From Cordia subcordata (taxonomy: Eukaryota > Streptophyta > Magnoliopsida > Boraginales > Cordiaceae): a stretch of DNA of 64,000 bases. Each line of letters opens with the position of its first letter. Position 1 is the first letter of the stretch. The stretch spans positions 3,224,001 through 3,288,000 of the forward strand of contig JAPTOF010000015.1 in assembly GCA_028554755.1 (NCBI GenBank). Direction: 5' to 3'. Position numbers and translations under genes: made by a program. The notes below the pieces were generated by a model that was given only the letters and a program-made list of their open reading frames with translations, was not told the DNA's origin and did not search any database. This document shows, piece after piece, positions 10,139-21,288 of the stretch.

Positions 10139-11893
10139 TGATGTGTTATGTGTTTGTGTGTGTTTGCATTGTTATTTGCCTATGTTTAAGAGGTATTTTG
10201 AAACTTAGAAGATACATTAGTATAGTACATATACCAGAATTGGGCTTAAGCATAAACAAATATACATAAATGAGTTTCTAAGTCAAATGCTATATTGAAT
10301 ACTTAATTTTTTGCCTTAGATGAGCTATACGGATGAAACAGAGCTTGAACAAGGATAAACAATGAAGTGCGATGAAGGTCGAGAGCAAGAAACATGAAAT
10401 TCAAGGTCAACTAGAGCGTTGGTCGACCTAGAAAAAATTGTCAGTTGACCGACCACTCCATAGAGGAGCCCATTGTTAGTTGGCTGACTCCCCCGAAAAG
10501 CCGGAGCAGTGCGCAACAGGTGCTATAAAGCTTGATTTTGTAGCTTTTAAAAGAAGATTAGACTTAGACCCATCACACAAACACAAAACCAGCTACACCA
10601 CCTCTAACCCACACATGATCACACACTTTTCACCTAGATTCAAGCTTACTTGGAGGATTCAAACATTTGGATTGGAGCCTGCTCAAAGATTTTGTACAAG
10701 AATTGCTATGATGGAAAAGGAGTTTTCTATTCTCTCTTTCATCCTCTTTTATATAATGTTTGAGTAGATTTGTTTAGGGTGATGAAACCTGTGTAATGGG
10801 TTGATTCTATGCTTTTATATTATGGGATTTAATGGCTTAATATATAGACATATGCTATGTTCTTCTTGTTTCAATGGCTATTGTTCAATTCATGTCTATG
10901 TGTTTGATAATATGCCTATGAGAGTTGCATATGTATAAATTGAAGTCTATTTGCTACTAAACACCTTTAATCCATTTTATAATCATGTCTATGTGTTTAA
11001 GTGTGGATCTTGTGAAGTGGGTAATACTTATATTCATCTTTATGCGTATGTTTCCATGTCTAGTAGTAAATATAACCTCAATATTGCATACATGTTGGCT
11101 CAAATGTGCTTTTAATGGTGCAATCCAAGCATGAAGATGTTTGATAGTTGAATAGGCCTCTTTATTTGCAAACACCTTAATCTAGAACATGTATAAATGT
11201 CGTAATATGTGAAATCACGCCATAGTGACCCAAGAATGTCAAGGTATAATTTAAGGCTAGTCTAAATCGAGTCTTCTTTGGCTTTAAATCCAACCAATAG
11301 GTTTCCAGGTATATTTAGCCAACTCTAGTGACACTAGGTCTTTGCTTTAAATCCAGCCAATGGTTTAGGTACTAGGGTAGGTTCATTCTAGGTCAGCTAG
11401 AAAGCTAATTAGTCATTCTTAAGGCCCTAGGTCATAAAGACCACACCATAGCTCTAAGAGGCGCTGCCTAGGAACAGACCCACATTGAGTCCTAGGGAGA
11501 AATTAGGACACTAATTAAGCAACCTAATTAAAGAGAAATTGGTAATTAAGCCATTCCATGTAATCCTATAGTATTTGACTCGAGGATCACCCATTAGCAA
11601 GTAGATGTCACCCTAATCCCTTCCATTTGTTAGATCCCTTCAGATAGTTTGTCTCTATACTTTCCATTCCCATAATGTAGCTTTATTTTCATTAGTTAGA
11701 GCTCCTGACCATCCAAAGACACCGATAATATTTAGTTTAGGTTTCGTTTTAGGCATTTTCGAGGACACACATACGTAGAATCCATCCTACAACATAGCAT
11801 CCCTATAGTTCGACACCTATTCCCGCACACACTACATTGCATTGTTTCGTGCGCTTACGGGTCTTTAGAGCTTGCACTCGAGAGACGACATCA
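10139..11893 (+). repeat. Ath1 3' LTR
   Basis: A 1755-bp partner of 852-2666, starting TGATGTGTTATG and ending GACGACATCA before the TSD copy CTCAA (11894-11898). It has a candidate TATA box (TATAAAG) at 10524-10530. Compared with the 5' LTR it lacks part of the palindrome array around 10500. Confidence 0.93.
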
Positions 11894-11898
11894 CTCAA

Positions 11899-12187
11899 CT
11901 TAATTAATCGTCATAAACTCTATGTTTTATTCCATTTCTTTAACCCATATACCCTTAAAGGGATTTGAGATAGGAAAAGCTGCTCATATAAATCTTGGCT
12001 CATTTTCTTGTTGTACGAGTATTGTAAAAAGTCCAAAGCCTTCAATCTTAAATTTCTGACAATGGATATTTCAATGAGAACTATTTCTCAATTGAGATTC
12101 ATTAAATCTCACTTCATTATTTCCCCTTAGATCAACGTGACTCCTATTTAGATAAGGAATATTTATCTTGCTATCACTAGGAACAAG
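11899..12187 (-). pseudogene. pol: CopH copia pol fragment between integrase and reverse transcriptase
   Basis: Minus-strand continuation of CopH between the Ath1 and S1 insertions. It is very decayed. A reading near 11960-11915 contains WVKEMEWNKT, resembling the copia stretch in which a glutamate-rich helix precedes NKTWELV at the start of reverse transcriptase. No open frame remains. Assignment rests mainly on its position between recognisable CopH pieces and on the two clean target-site duplications that bound it. Confidence 0.55.
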
Positions 12188-12432
12188 ATTTATGATATGT
12201 TGGTTTTATGTGTGCTTACGTATTGTATTCTTATTCTTATTTTGAGGTGTTTTGTGCTCTATTAGGTGTTTTAATATAGCATTTATATCATAATTGAACA
12301 TATTAGGCTTTAGGTGTCTATAATTGAGCTTAAATCATAAATGCTACACTAAAGTGCACTTCTCTTGTGTTTTAGGTAAGTTTAAGGACTGTCTTGAGCT
12401 GAACAACGATGGAGATAGTTTAGGAAAGAATT

Positions 12433-12484
12433 GAAGAAGATCTTGAGGATGAAAAGTTGAAGAAGATCTTGAGGATGAAAGGTT
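12433..12484. repeat. 26-bp tandem duplication in S1
   Basis: Two head-to-tail 26-bp copies starting GAAGAAGATCTTGAGGATGA, one mismatch apart. They lie in the purine-rich part of the LTR. Confidence 0.9.
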
Positions 12485-13865
12485 GAAGAAAAGCAAGATT
12501 GGAGGCTTTTGGACAATGGCCAAAGCAACCAAAAGTAAAACGGAGCAAAATCGAAGTCGAAAAAGAGCAATGGCTTTTGGACAATGGCTTTTGGAGTACT
12601 AGTTGAGTGGCTTCAGATAACCAGTCAACCTACTCATTAAGCCACCCAAACCAAAGAGCTACATCCTTGAGGCAGCTAAGTGGCTTTATGGTACTGGTAC
12701 ATCGGTTAGCTCAACCAATAGTCGTGAAAATTTTGCCATATATGCCCTTGTTTGGCCATTTTGTGAACAAGTCATATTCTTTCACACCTATCTCCCAAAA
12801 TCCTAGTCTTCTCATCTCCCACCTCTCACACACATTTTCATACACAAAACACTTTAGAATTAAGCCTCTAAGAGGATCAAACACAAGGATTTGGGAATAA
12901 GCTCTTGGATTGGAAAGCATGGCTATGGATAAAAGGGCATCTCTCCTTTATCCTAAGCTAATTTACGTGTGATTAGAGCTATGTAGGGTGATTTACTCTT
13001 GTATTATGGATTGGTTATTACATTATTTTAATGGGTACTTGATGGATTTATGTATATATGCTTTATGCTTAGGGTTTCAAAGGCAATATACATGTCTTTG
13101 TATTTGTTGAAATGTGTCAATGAAGTTGCATATGTATATTTAATTATATTATGCTATTGACCATCTCTAAATCATTATGCTAGCATGTTTATGTGTTTGT
13201 GTGGTGATTACATGAAGTGGGTATACTTATATACATGTCTATGTGTGTGTTTGCATACTTAATAGCCTAAATAGCATCTATTGCATATATGTCGGGTGCT
13301 ATAGTTTAAATTGGTGTAATCTAAGTATGTTTATGTACTTAGTAGTAGAACATTCCAAAGTATTCTGAAATGCCATGCCCTATATGTGTATGTTTTATGC
13401 ATAATTGTTAATTCCACTATTGTGATGTGATCAACGGAGCATAACTAGTAACTAGCCTATGTCGAGTTCCCTTTGGCTTTAAATCTAGGCAATAAGAGTC
13501 TAGAAAGGTTTAATAGACCTTAGTTCACTTAGGAAGACTAGTTAGTCCACCTTAATGCCCTAGGTTTATAAGCACCACACCATAGTTCTAAGTGAAGCAA
13601 TTCTTAGTGATGAACTCCCACCGAGTCCAAGATTTAGATTGGGGAACAAATTAGTAGACTAAGTGCTAGGATTAGATTGATCTAAATCACCTAGAATCCT
13701 ATTAGCTAGCCCTAATTCTTAAGTCATAAAGACCATGTCGCACTTCTAGGCATCGCCACCTAAGGATGAACCCGCACTAAGGCTTAAGGTACCAATTAGG
13801 AGGCTAATTAGTGGTCTAAATTAAAGCACTTAGTATAATCCATCAAGCACCCTTAGAAAGATGTA

Positions 13866-13907
13866 ATAATCACCCATTTGCAAGACATAATCACCCATTT
13901 GCAAGAC
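13866..13907. repeat. 21-bp tandem duplication in S1
   Basis: Two identical head-to-tail copies of a 21-bp unit starting ATAATCACCCATTTGCAAGA near the 3' end of the LTR. Confidence 0.9.
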
Positions 13908-14222
13908 ATAATCACCCTAGTCCCTATTACCATGTGTTTGACTCGCTTAGATTTCTTGATAGCCTCATCGTACACATATCTTTTATTTCCTTGTCCTTAG
14001 CTTTGGTTTATCTTTTCGAGCTTTCCTCAAACCAAAAACCCAAAAATATCACAATTTTGGGACCATAAAAAGTAGCTCTTTAGGACGCACATAGCTTAGG
14101 ACACCTTACACATTAGGCCTCCCCGTGGATTCAACCCTACTCTCGTACACACTGTATTATACACACAACTCGTGCACTTGTAGGCTATTTAGGCTTGTGC
14201 TTACAAATAGCTTATCAATTTA

Positions 14223-15902
14223 TATTATCATTGCCACTTGGAATAATCCCACTCCCATTTGGAACAACATTTGTGTTGTTACTCCCACTTAGAGTGATAC
14301 ACTCCCATATGGAGTAATAGGATTACTTTCATTTCTATCTGATGATGATGGAGTTGCGAATGAGAAACTAATTCATTATCTACTAAAATTCTCTCACTCG
14401 AATGAAGTGATCCTAGTACGTTTCTATCCTTTATTTCAAATATAGATAGGTCATGTCCTATTTAATTCTTTATAAGAAACTTAATCTCTAAGGTTGTGAC
14501 ATCTTTTAATCAGAACTCAGTTACACTTTGTGCTCCCACTGTCTTGCTAACCCTTAAACACATAACCTTTTAAAGATTTAAGTACTCACTAAATATAATT
14601 CAGTTTTCTCCCAAGCCCAATTTGCCACATGAGAGGAATTGTGTGTGCAACAAGTAGTAAGGTCTTCAAATGACAGTCTTAGATTAGGTATATACCATTC
14701 CATAACATATATGCAATGGTTACAATTGATTTTGTAGGCCTTCGGTTAAGGACATAGGCAATAATCAATAACGCATCACCCTAGTAGGTGTAGGTGATTG
14801 ATAATTGAGCTTGTATAATCATTCCCCTAACCATTTCTAGGAACATCTAATTTATTATTCCACAACACCATTTTGTTGCAAAATGTTTGGAATAGTCAAC
14901 CAATGCACTAAACCACTTTCATCACATACTTTGTCGATTGAAGTCGACTTGCATTTGCAACTCTAGTTGATATAAAGATCTTTTATCTCTAATCTACTAA
15001 TCATCATTTGATTTTCTTTGTGCTCATATAGCATTTGAAACAACTAATGATTATAGTTATGAGAAAAACAAACAGACGTAATCAAAGAAGTGTGATATTA
15101 ATAAAAGTGATGAAATTATTTGCTCTATGCCTAGGATTATGAATTTTTTAGATGTCTTATTTATGGATTAAATTTCAAATGATTCAACTCTCATTGGTGT
15201 ACTAAAGGTTTTCTTGCAAATTTTCAACTATATAATACTCACAAATAGATAATTTGACTCGTTTAACATAGGCACGAAAACTTTATTTGCTAACCCTTAT
15301 GTGTTATGTTGGCCCATATGACCAAATCTAGCATTCTAAATAAAGTTGACTTTGAATCAATATCCAAATAAAACATTTAGTTACTAAACCAAAATTATAG
15401 AAAGTTGAAAACTAAATCAACTTTATAGAGTTTACATAAAAGAATATATTTTGGTTCTAACCTAAGTAAAATCATTATATAATTAATATTTGGGGACTCC
15501 TAAGTTTGCAATCCGGTAGGGGTTAAATTAAGTCAATCAAGTTGAGCTAGAAACACAAAGTTCCTAGTATTAGTGATGAGAGGCACCATTTTAGATTGCT
15601 TAGTACAAATATGAGCAATATGACCATTTAGATCAATGTTATAGCACTTTTGATACTTTTGTGTTCCTCTTTTGCAATTTGATGTCATGTTATTCTACTT
15701 TTAGTTTCTTTCCAGGTTGTGTTGATCTATTTTTCTTAACCCATTTCTTGTGCCTTGAACCATTGCCATTGTTGATGGTAACCAAATGCAACTCAGCAAT
15801 TAGCATGGCAACCTTAAGCCACTCTTCCTCCAACTTGAGATGCCCCAAGGCATTCCCAGGTTCATATGCATTCATAGTGAGTTACGTGCATCTCATATAA
15901 TC
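14223..15902 (-). pseudogene. pol: CopH copia gag C-terminus, protease region and integrase
   Basis: Minus-strand copia polyprotein. At 15875-15690 it reads LEEEWLKVAMLIAEL and then a Lys-rich tail, as in copia Gag. At 15640-15590 CYNIDLNGHIAHIC is a CCHC zinc knuckle whose second Cys is lost. Protease follows without a recognisable active site. At 14900-14860 LQQNGVVE matches the integrase core motif QQNGVSER. Around 14680-14600 the reading SSHVANWAW fits the stretch after the core. Many stops and shifts. The rest of gag lies beyond Ath2 at 24735. Confidence 0.7.
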
Positions 15903-15907
15903 CAATT

Positions 15908-16278
15908 TGATGTGTTGGTTTCGTGTGTGATTTTGCATTATATTTCTATATTTATTTTGAGGTGTTTTGTGCTCTATAAGGTGTATTAGTATAGCATTTA
16001 TATCATACTTGAGCATATTAAGCTTTAGATGTCTATAGTTGAGCTTAAAGCATAAATGTTGCACTAAAGTGCACTTATCTTGTGTTTTAGATGAGTTTGA
16101 GAAATGTCTTGAGCTGAACAAAAATGGAAATGGCTTGGGCAAGAATTGAAGAAGATCTTAAAGATGAAAAATGGAAGAAAAGCAAGATTAGAGGCTTCTG
16201 GACAAAGACTAAAGCAGCTAGAAGCCAAAAAAAGAGCAAATAGGCACTACCGGAGCACTGGCTTCAGAGTACCGGTGC
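15908..16278 (+). repeat. Ath2 5' LTR remnant fused to gag
   Basis: It starts TGATGTGTTGG like the 3' LTR at 23343 but stops inside the segment GGCTTCAGAGTACCGGTGCA. Gag sequence follows immediately. About 1.1 kb of LTR, the PBS, the leader and the gag start are deleted. It retains a purine-rich segment (about 16040-16250) that the 3' LTR has lost. Confidence 0.82.
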
Positions 16279-17510
16279 ATGCCTATTCAACTACCAACCC
16301 TAGGAGATGCGACCTTTAAGATTAGGCCCGAGACCTTGCAAATGCTTCCATCGTTCTATGGCCGTAATAATGAGAATCCCTATGCACATATCGGTGCATT
16401 TCTTGAGATATGCTCTACCATTCATTTTAGGGATGTCTCTTTCGAGAACATTAGGCTTAGATTGTTCCCTTTCTCTTTAAAAGATAAAGCAAGGCAATAG
16501 TTCAAGTCTTTATCTCATGATTCTATCACTAGCTGGGATGAGCTTCAAGTTAAGTTCCTTCATAGATTTTTCCCAATAGCTAGGATAGCCACTCTTAGGG
16601 TAGAGATCATGACATTTGCACAACAAGAATTAGAGCCCCTTCACGAAACTTGGGAGAGATTCAATGAGCTTTGTCGCCAATGCCCACATCATGGGTATGA
16701 TTTACATGAATTGCTCTAGTTTTTTTACTTAGGCTTAACTTCGCCTTATAGGCTAATGGTCAATGCTTCGACTAGTGGGGGGTTCTTAGATTTGACACTC
16801 GAGAAGGCTTGGTCAAAACTAGAGGGTATGGTAGAGGACTCATTCTAGAATGCTAATTTTGAGAGAGTAGGGAAGGGAACTAGGAATACCACTCTTAGTA
16901 GTGTGTTTGGGGTTGACTCAAATTATGATTTAGCTACTGAGGTAAGAGCTTTCAATGGGAAGTTTGACCAGTTTATGTCTTTAGGAGCTGCATCTACTCA
17001 TAGGTCTACTCCTAGTGCATCTTTTCCTCATCCTCCTAGTCTTGTAGAGATGTGTGCTTTATGCTACCACCATAGCATGCCCTCTTGTCCCACAGTTCCT
17101 TGAGTTTATACAAGAACGCATTCTTGCCAATCAAGGTCACTTATCTATTCCTCCTCACCCTCCTAGACTCGGGTGGCGAGATCATTCTAGGATAGTGCAG
17201 TCTCACAACAACACAAATTCTTCTTATTCATTCCATAATCATCCTAGTCCATCACTTCCTAGTCCTTCAGGGTTTCATCAGGCAGTTTCTAAGCCTAGGT
17301 ATCATAATTTGTCACAACAGTCATTTCAATCTACTCCCATCAGTTCCACTCCACTGGTTCAGCCTATAGTTGACCATAGGTTAGACTTACTTACTGAGAT
17401 GATACAAGCCCAACAATAGATGTTTCAGAGTGTAACAGGAGATTTGAAGAATCAAATAGGACATCTTGCTAGAAAAGTTTATCATAAAAACCCAAGGAAG
17501 CTACCTGTTT
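16279..17510 (+). pseudogene. gag: Ath2 gag
   Basis: Athila Gag. The frame reads IRPETLQMLPSFYGRNNENP, HIGAFLEICSTIHF, LRLFPFSLKDKAR (stop at the Trp position, 16498), then WDELQVKFLHRFFP, ETWERFNELCRQCPHHGYD and, after a stop, LTSPYRLMVNASTSGGFL. A reduced zinc knuckle, CALCYHHSMPSCP (about 17050-17090), has lost spacing between the second Cys and the last one. A Ser/Pro/His-rich linker follows in a shifted frame (17054-17419). Compared with Ath1 the order is the same, but the N-terminus is missing. The product is non-functional. Confidence 0.87.
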
Positions 17511-17513
17511 AGC

Positions 17514-18602
17514 CTGTGCTGAGTCCTAGAGATCTGTGTAGCACTTCTAGCCATTCTCCGAGTGATTATGCACAGGCTAAGGCTGTTATGACCTTGAGAA
17601 GTGGTAGGGTTATTGATAATCAGGTGGGAGAGTCCGTGAGCAGAGCTAGGCCTGAAACAACATGTGTTAATAGAGAGACTAGTGTGCCTAAAGAGAAGAC
17701 TAGAGAATTTGAAGAGAAAGAGATAAATCATATTGAGGTGAGTGTTGATCCACCATGTAGAGAAGGGAAATAGGTTGTTGAATCTCATGATGTTACTCTT
17801 AGAGTTCCTTTTCCCTTAATGTTAGAGAGGTCTAAGAAAGTTGAGGACAAAAAAAAAATTGATGATTTTAGAGCCTCTTAAGGATATTAATGTCACTCTA
17901 CCTTTAGTTGAGGCCATTAAGAAGATACTGGCTTATGCCAAATTCTTTAGAGATCTATACATTAAGAAGAGACAGAACACCCGTCTACCTAAGAGGGTGA
18001 AGCTTACAAAAAAAGTGAGTAGTATTTGCACTACCGGCGTTCCGCTTAAGCTGAGTGATCCAGGAGCTTTTACCATCTCTTGTGCTATTAATGATCATCC
18101 GGTAGGCCATGCCTTCCTTGATTAAGGTTCTAGTGTCAATCTTATTCCTTTTTTGGTATATAAACATTTAGGTTTGGGGGCGTTAAAGCTTACCAGTGTG
18201 GTTTTCAGTTGGCCGATAGGATTGAGAGAAGACCTCGAGGGATAGTTGAAGATGTCATGGTTAAAGTTGGAGAATTTTACTATCCTGTGGATTTCATTGT
18301 TTTAGACGTATATCTAGGTCATAACACTAAGAATATGACACCTGTCCTTTTGGGGAGACCATTTTTAGCCACTGCCGATACAGGGATTCATTATAGGATA
18401 GGGATCATTGAGTTTACATTTGGGAATTTAAAGGCAAAGATTAGGGGTGCCAAGTCTACCACTAAGGATAAAGTGGGTGATGAGGAGAATTATTTCTTCA
18501 TAGAGTCTATTGCTTCTAGTGATGATGATTCCCATGATACTCTCTTGTCTTAAGAAGATAGAGTTGTGCTTAACGCGATCATCGAGCAGTTAAATTTGGA
18601 GG
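17514..18602 (+). pseudogene. pol: Ath2 protease with flanking linker
   Basis: After a charged linker (17514-17840), the frame reads KVSSICTTGVPLKLSDPGAF and HAFLD-stop-GSSVNLIP. The active-site Asp is at 18120-18122, and the Leu of D-L-G-S-S has become a stop (TTA to TAA). From 18209 it reads RGIVEDVMVKVGEFYYPVDF and LLGRPFLATA, the second half of the retropepsin domain. A frameshift near 18185 separates the halves. An acidic tail ends with VVLNAIIEQLNLE where CopF entered. In Ath1 reverse transcriptase follows this point, but here it is absent on both sides of CopF. Confidence 0.85.
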
Positions 18603-19039
18603 TGTTGGGTTATGGCTCAAGTGCTAAGCCCAAGTCCGTATTAAAATTACGAAAGAGTCTTAATGATAGTCAAAATTCTAGTTATGGTAAGAGTCTTAGT
18701 TATGGTAAGATTGATAGATTAGGAAATCCTTTGTCTTGGAGGACAAGGAAATCTTCTCTAAAAATAGGACTCTTGTATTAGTTGAAAGGTGTGTCTTGCA
18801 ACAGGTCTAGATTGAGAGAGAGAGAGAGAGACCTATTGTAAGAACACTGTGAGAGAGGGTTTAGACTTTTCGAGGCCGTGCAAAAAGTCTTATTGAGTTT
18901 GTACTATTTTCTATTAGTGGAGTTTTTCGTGGACGTAGGCAGAGGGCCGAACCACATTTAATTGTGCGTATTTTTTTCTCGTTACTCGTGCTTTAATTCC
19001 ATTGCGTGAGTCTGTATTATGCATCCTAATTTCCTAACA
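18603..19039 (+). repeat. CopF 5' LTR
   Basis: 437 bp, TG...CA, partner of 20847-21283. It holds a GA microsatellite at 18813-18830 and a short internal direct repeat (TTATGGTAAG twice near 18685-18710). Confidence 0.93.
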
Positions 19040-19041
19040 AG

Positions 19042-19054
19042 TGGTATCGAGAGC
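19042..19054 (+). other. CopF primer-binding site, initiator tRNA-Met type
   Basis: TGGTATCGAGAGC two bases after the LTR. The common copia site is TGGTATCAGAGC; the variant with CGAG is also seen in this group. Confidence 0.8.
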
Positions 19055-19450
19055 TAGGTTGGAGAGAGGATGCTGGTTTGCACGAAAAATGAAAAAGAAA
19101 CACCAAAGAAGAGTAAAAAAAAAATTCGCTGATCTGCTCATCACATTTGGCAGCCTTCCCGGAGTCTGATCGACAACTATTTGTTGTTGTGTGTTCGTTT
19201 TAGCGAGGAAAGTCAACTACTAAACTTTTGAAACGATCCGAAGGTCAAATTGTGAGATACAAGCAGGCAAGTTTTGTGAGTTTGTGGTCAAACAGTCAAA
19301 CAGAACGTTTGGCCAGTGGGCTGCAGGGGTTTGATCGCGTTGACTGAGGGTTTTTCCACTATTTTTTGACGTCTTGAATCTATTTTTGGGGTCAGTTTTG
19401 CCAAATTCTTGTTGGATTGCTGAGTTTTTGCATATTTATGCATAGAAGCC

Positions 19451-20761
19451 ATGACGACGACCGGTACAAAGTTTGAAATTCCAATGTTCGATGGGAACAT
19501 GAACTTCAACTTGTGGAGGAATACTATCGAGGACCTTTTGGTGTAGCAAGGCCTTGATGAAGTGCTAGAAAAGGTGAAACCGGAAGAAGTCAATTATAAG
19601 AAGTCGAAGTCCCTACAACGAATAGTCGTAAGTACAATTCGGTTAGCATTAGCACCGCCAATTAAATGTCATGTGATTGATGAGACGACGGTGAGCGGTG
19701 TGTTCGACAAGTTGGAGAATATTTATGAGTCGAAGTCGATCACCAACCGATTGTGTTTGAGGACGGAGCTCTACTCGTTCAAGATGGAAGAGGGAATCGC
19801 CATCCAAGATCACATTAACAAATTCAATGAGTTAGTGGTCAAGCTCATAAGTGTTGAGGAGCCTGATAAGAGAATTACGGATGAAGAACAAGCGCTCGTA
19901 CTACTATCTTCCTTGCCAAAGTTATACAAGCCGTTCGTGCAATCAATCCTTGTTAGGAAGAAAGCTCTCGAGCTAAACGAAGTGACTGCGCTCTTGAGAG
20001 AGAACGAGAGGATGTTGGGAAGAAGTAGTGTGCCTAGTGGAGATCAAGCACTAACTGTTAAAGGTTCGAATCGAGGGAGGAGTTCTGAAAGAGGGAATTC
20101 TCGCAAAGGTAGATCGAGATCAAAAAGCCGAGCTCGGGATAGAGAAAATGATCGAGATGCTACTACTGTAGAGAGAAGGGCCATATCCAACCAAGATGTC
20201 CCACATTGAAAGAGGACATGAAGAGCCTTAGAGAGTGGAGATCTAAGGGCAAGGAGAAGGTTTATGGTGAGGACTCTGCGAACCTTATTGAAGGTGATGA
20301 TAGCGATGGTAGTGAGACTGTTTTGATCGCGGTAAGTGGGGACGTTAATGAAGGCTCAAAGAGGAAGAAAATTGATTGGGCGATGGATTCAGCGGGAACG
20401 TTTCACGTTTGCAATGATAGAGCTAGTTTCGACACTTTGCTTTTGGGGAAGAGGCTTGGATACATCATTGTTGGGAACAAGCCAAAAGATGAAGGTTGCT
20501 GGCATTGGGAGAGTTCGCCTGAGGCTCAACAATGGTAGTATCAAGACCATCTCCAATGTAAGATATGTGCCATCTTGTATGTCCAACATAATTTCGTTGG
20601 GTGAGTTGGCATCAAGAGGGTACAAGTACATTGGTGAAGGAGACTACTGCAAAGTGTATCGTAGAGAGGAGCTAGTTCTTGAAGGGAGAAAGAACGAGAA
20701 ACACTTGTGCTACTTGGAGGGATGTACCGCGCTACGAGATGAACGCGACAAGTGTGAATAA
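19451..20761 (+). pseudogene. gag: CopF gag and protease
   Basis: ATG at 19451 gives MTTTGTKFEIPMFDG, then FNLWRNTIEDLL and a TAG at 19544 (CAG expected). The copia Gag domain continues with TIRLALAPP, SITNRLCLRTELYSFKMEEG, LVLLSSLPKLYKPF and an Arg/Ser-rich tail. A frameshift just before 20158 moves to the frame of an intact zinc knuckle, CYYCREKGHIQPRC (20158-20199). Protease starts at WAMDSAGTFHVC (active-site D-S-A at about 20385); after a second shift near 20490 it ends with NVRYVPSCMSNIISLGELAS and a stop at 20759-20761. The retained length and few lesions fit a fairly young copy. Confidence 0.9.
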
Positions 20762-20846
20762 ACTCAAGTGAAGGCTGAGAAGAAGAGAAGAGTGACGTTC
20801 TCGTCTACTATGGAGACTCTTGGCACTTCTCGCCAAGGGAGGAATT
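20762..20846 (+). other. CopF deletion scar and polypurine tract
   Basis: Only 85 bp separate the protease stop from the 3' LTR. They would read KKRRVTFSSTMETLGTSRQG in frame and end in the purine-rich primer CCAAGGGAGGAATT. All integrase, reverse transcriptase and RNase H sequence expected here is missing. Confidence 0.75.
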
Positions 20847-21283
20847 TGTTGGGTTATAGCTCAAGTGCTAAGCCTAAGTCCATATTGAAATTAGGAAAGA
20901 GTCTTAATGAGAGTTAAAATTCTAGTTATGGTAAGAGTCTTAGTTATGGTAGGATTGATAGATTAGGAAATCCTTTGTCTTGGAGGACAAGGAAATCTCC
21001 TTTATAAATAGGACTCTTGTATTAGTTGAAAGGTGTGTCTTGCAATAGTCTAGATTGAGAAAGAGAGAGAGAGAGAGCCATTGTGAGAACACTGTGAGAG
21101 AGGGTTTAGACTTTTCGGGGCCGTGCAAAAAGTCTTATTGAGTTTGTACTCTTTTCTATTAGTGTAGTTTTTCGTGGACGTAGGCAGAGGGCCGAACCAC
21201 ATTTAATTGGCGTATTCTTTTCTTGTTTCTCATGCTTTAATTCCGTTGTGTGAGTGTGTGTTATGTGTCCTAATTTCCTAACA
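20847..21283 (+). repeat. CopF 3' LTR
   Basis: 437 bp, same length and ends as 18603-19039. It is followed by TGAGG, the right copy of the imperfect target-site duplication. Confidence 0.93.
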
Positions 21284-21288
21284 TGAGG

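Larger units (their letters stand above)
852..11893 (+). mobile_element. Ath1: complete but decayed Athila-like Ty3/gypsy retrotransposon
   Basis: An 11.0-kb element with 5' LTR (852-2666), tRNA-Asp type PBS, gag, protease, reverse transcriptase, RNase H, integrase, a 1.4-kb 3' non-coding region, polypurine tract and 3' LTR (10139-11893). The domain order with integrase last, the gag sequence and the tRNA-Asp primer are those of the plant Athila group of Ty3/gypsy. Both LTRs begin TGATGTGTT and end GACGACATCA. The two differ at many sites and by indels (1815 versus 1755 bp), so the insertion is not recent. No env-like frame is visible between integrase and the 3' LTR. All genes carry stops; it could only have moved in the past. 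Confidence 0.93.
12193..14217 (+). mobile_element. Solo LTR S1 (C/E-type Athila LTR)
   Basis: A 2025-bp LTR without internal region, flanked by ATTTA at 12188-12192 and 14218-14222. It starts TGATATGTTGG and ends AATAGCTTATCA. It resembles the LTRs of elements C and E over its length. A solo LTR with perfect duplications is the usual product of recombination between the two LTRs of one element. It contains two small tandem duplications (12433-12484 and 13866-13907) and a degenerate hairpin copy near 13475. No coding sequence is seen; short reading frames here are chance. Confidence 0.9.
18603..21283 (+). mobile_element. CopF: short non-autonomous Ty1/copia element (gag-protease only)
   Basis: A 2681-bp element with two 437-bp LTRs (18603-19039 and 20847-21283) that begin TGTTGGGTTAT and end TTTCCTAACA. 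They differ at roughly 30 positions by my count. Flanks are GGAGG (18598-18602) and TGAGG (21284-21288), a 4-of-5 match. PBS TGGTATCGAGAGC is at 19042-19054 and a purine tract (CCAAGGGAGGAATT) at 20833-20846. Only gag and protease lie between; integrase, reverse transcriptase and RNase H are absent. It is younger than its host Ath2. Movement would have needed enzymes from another copia element. Confidence 0.92.
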
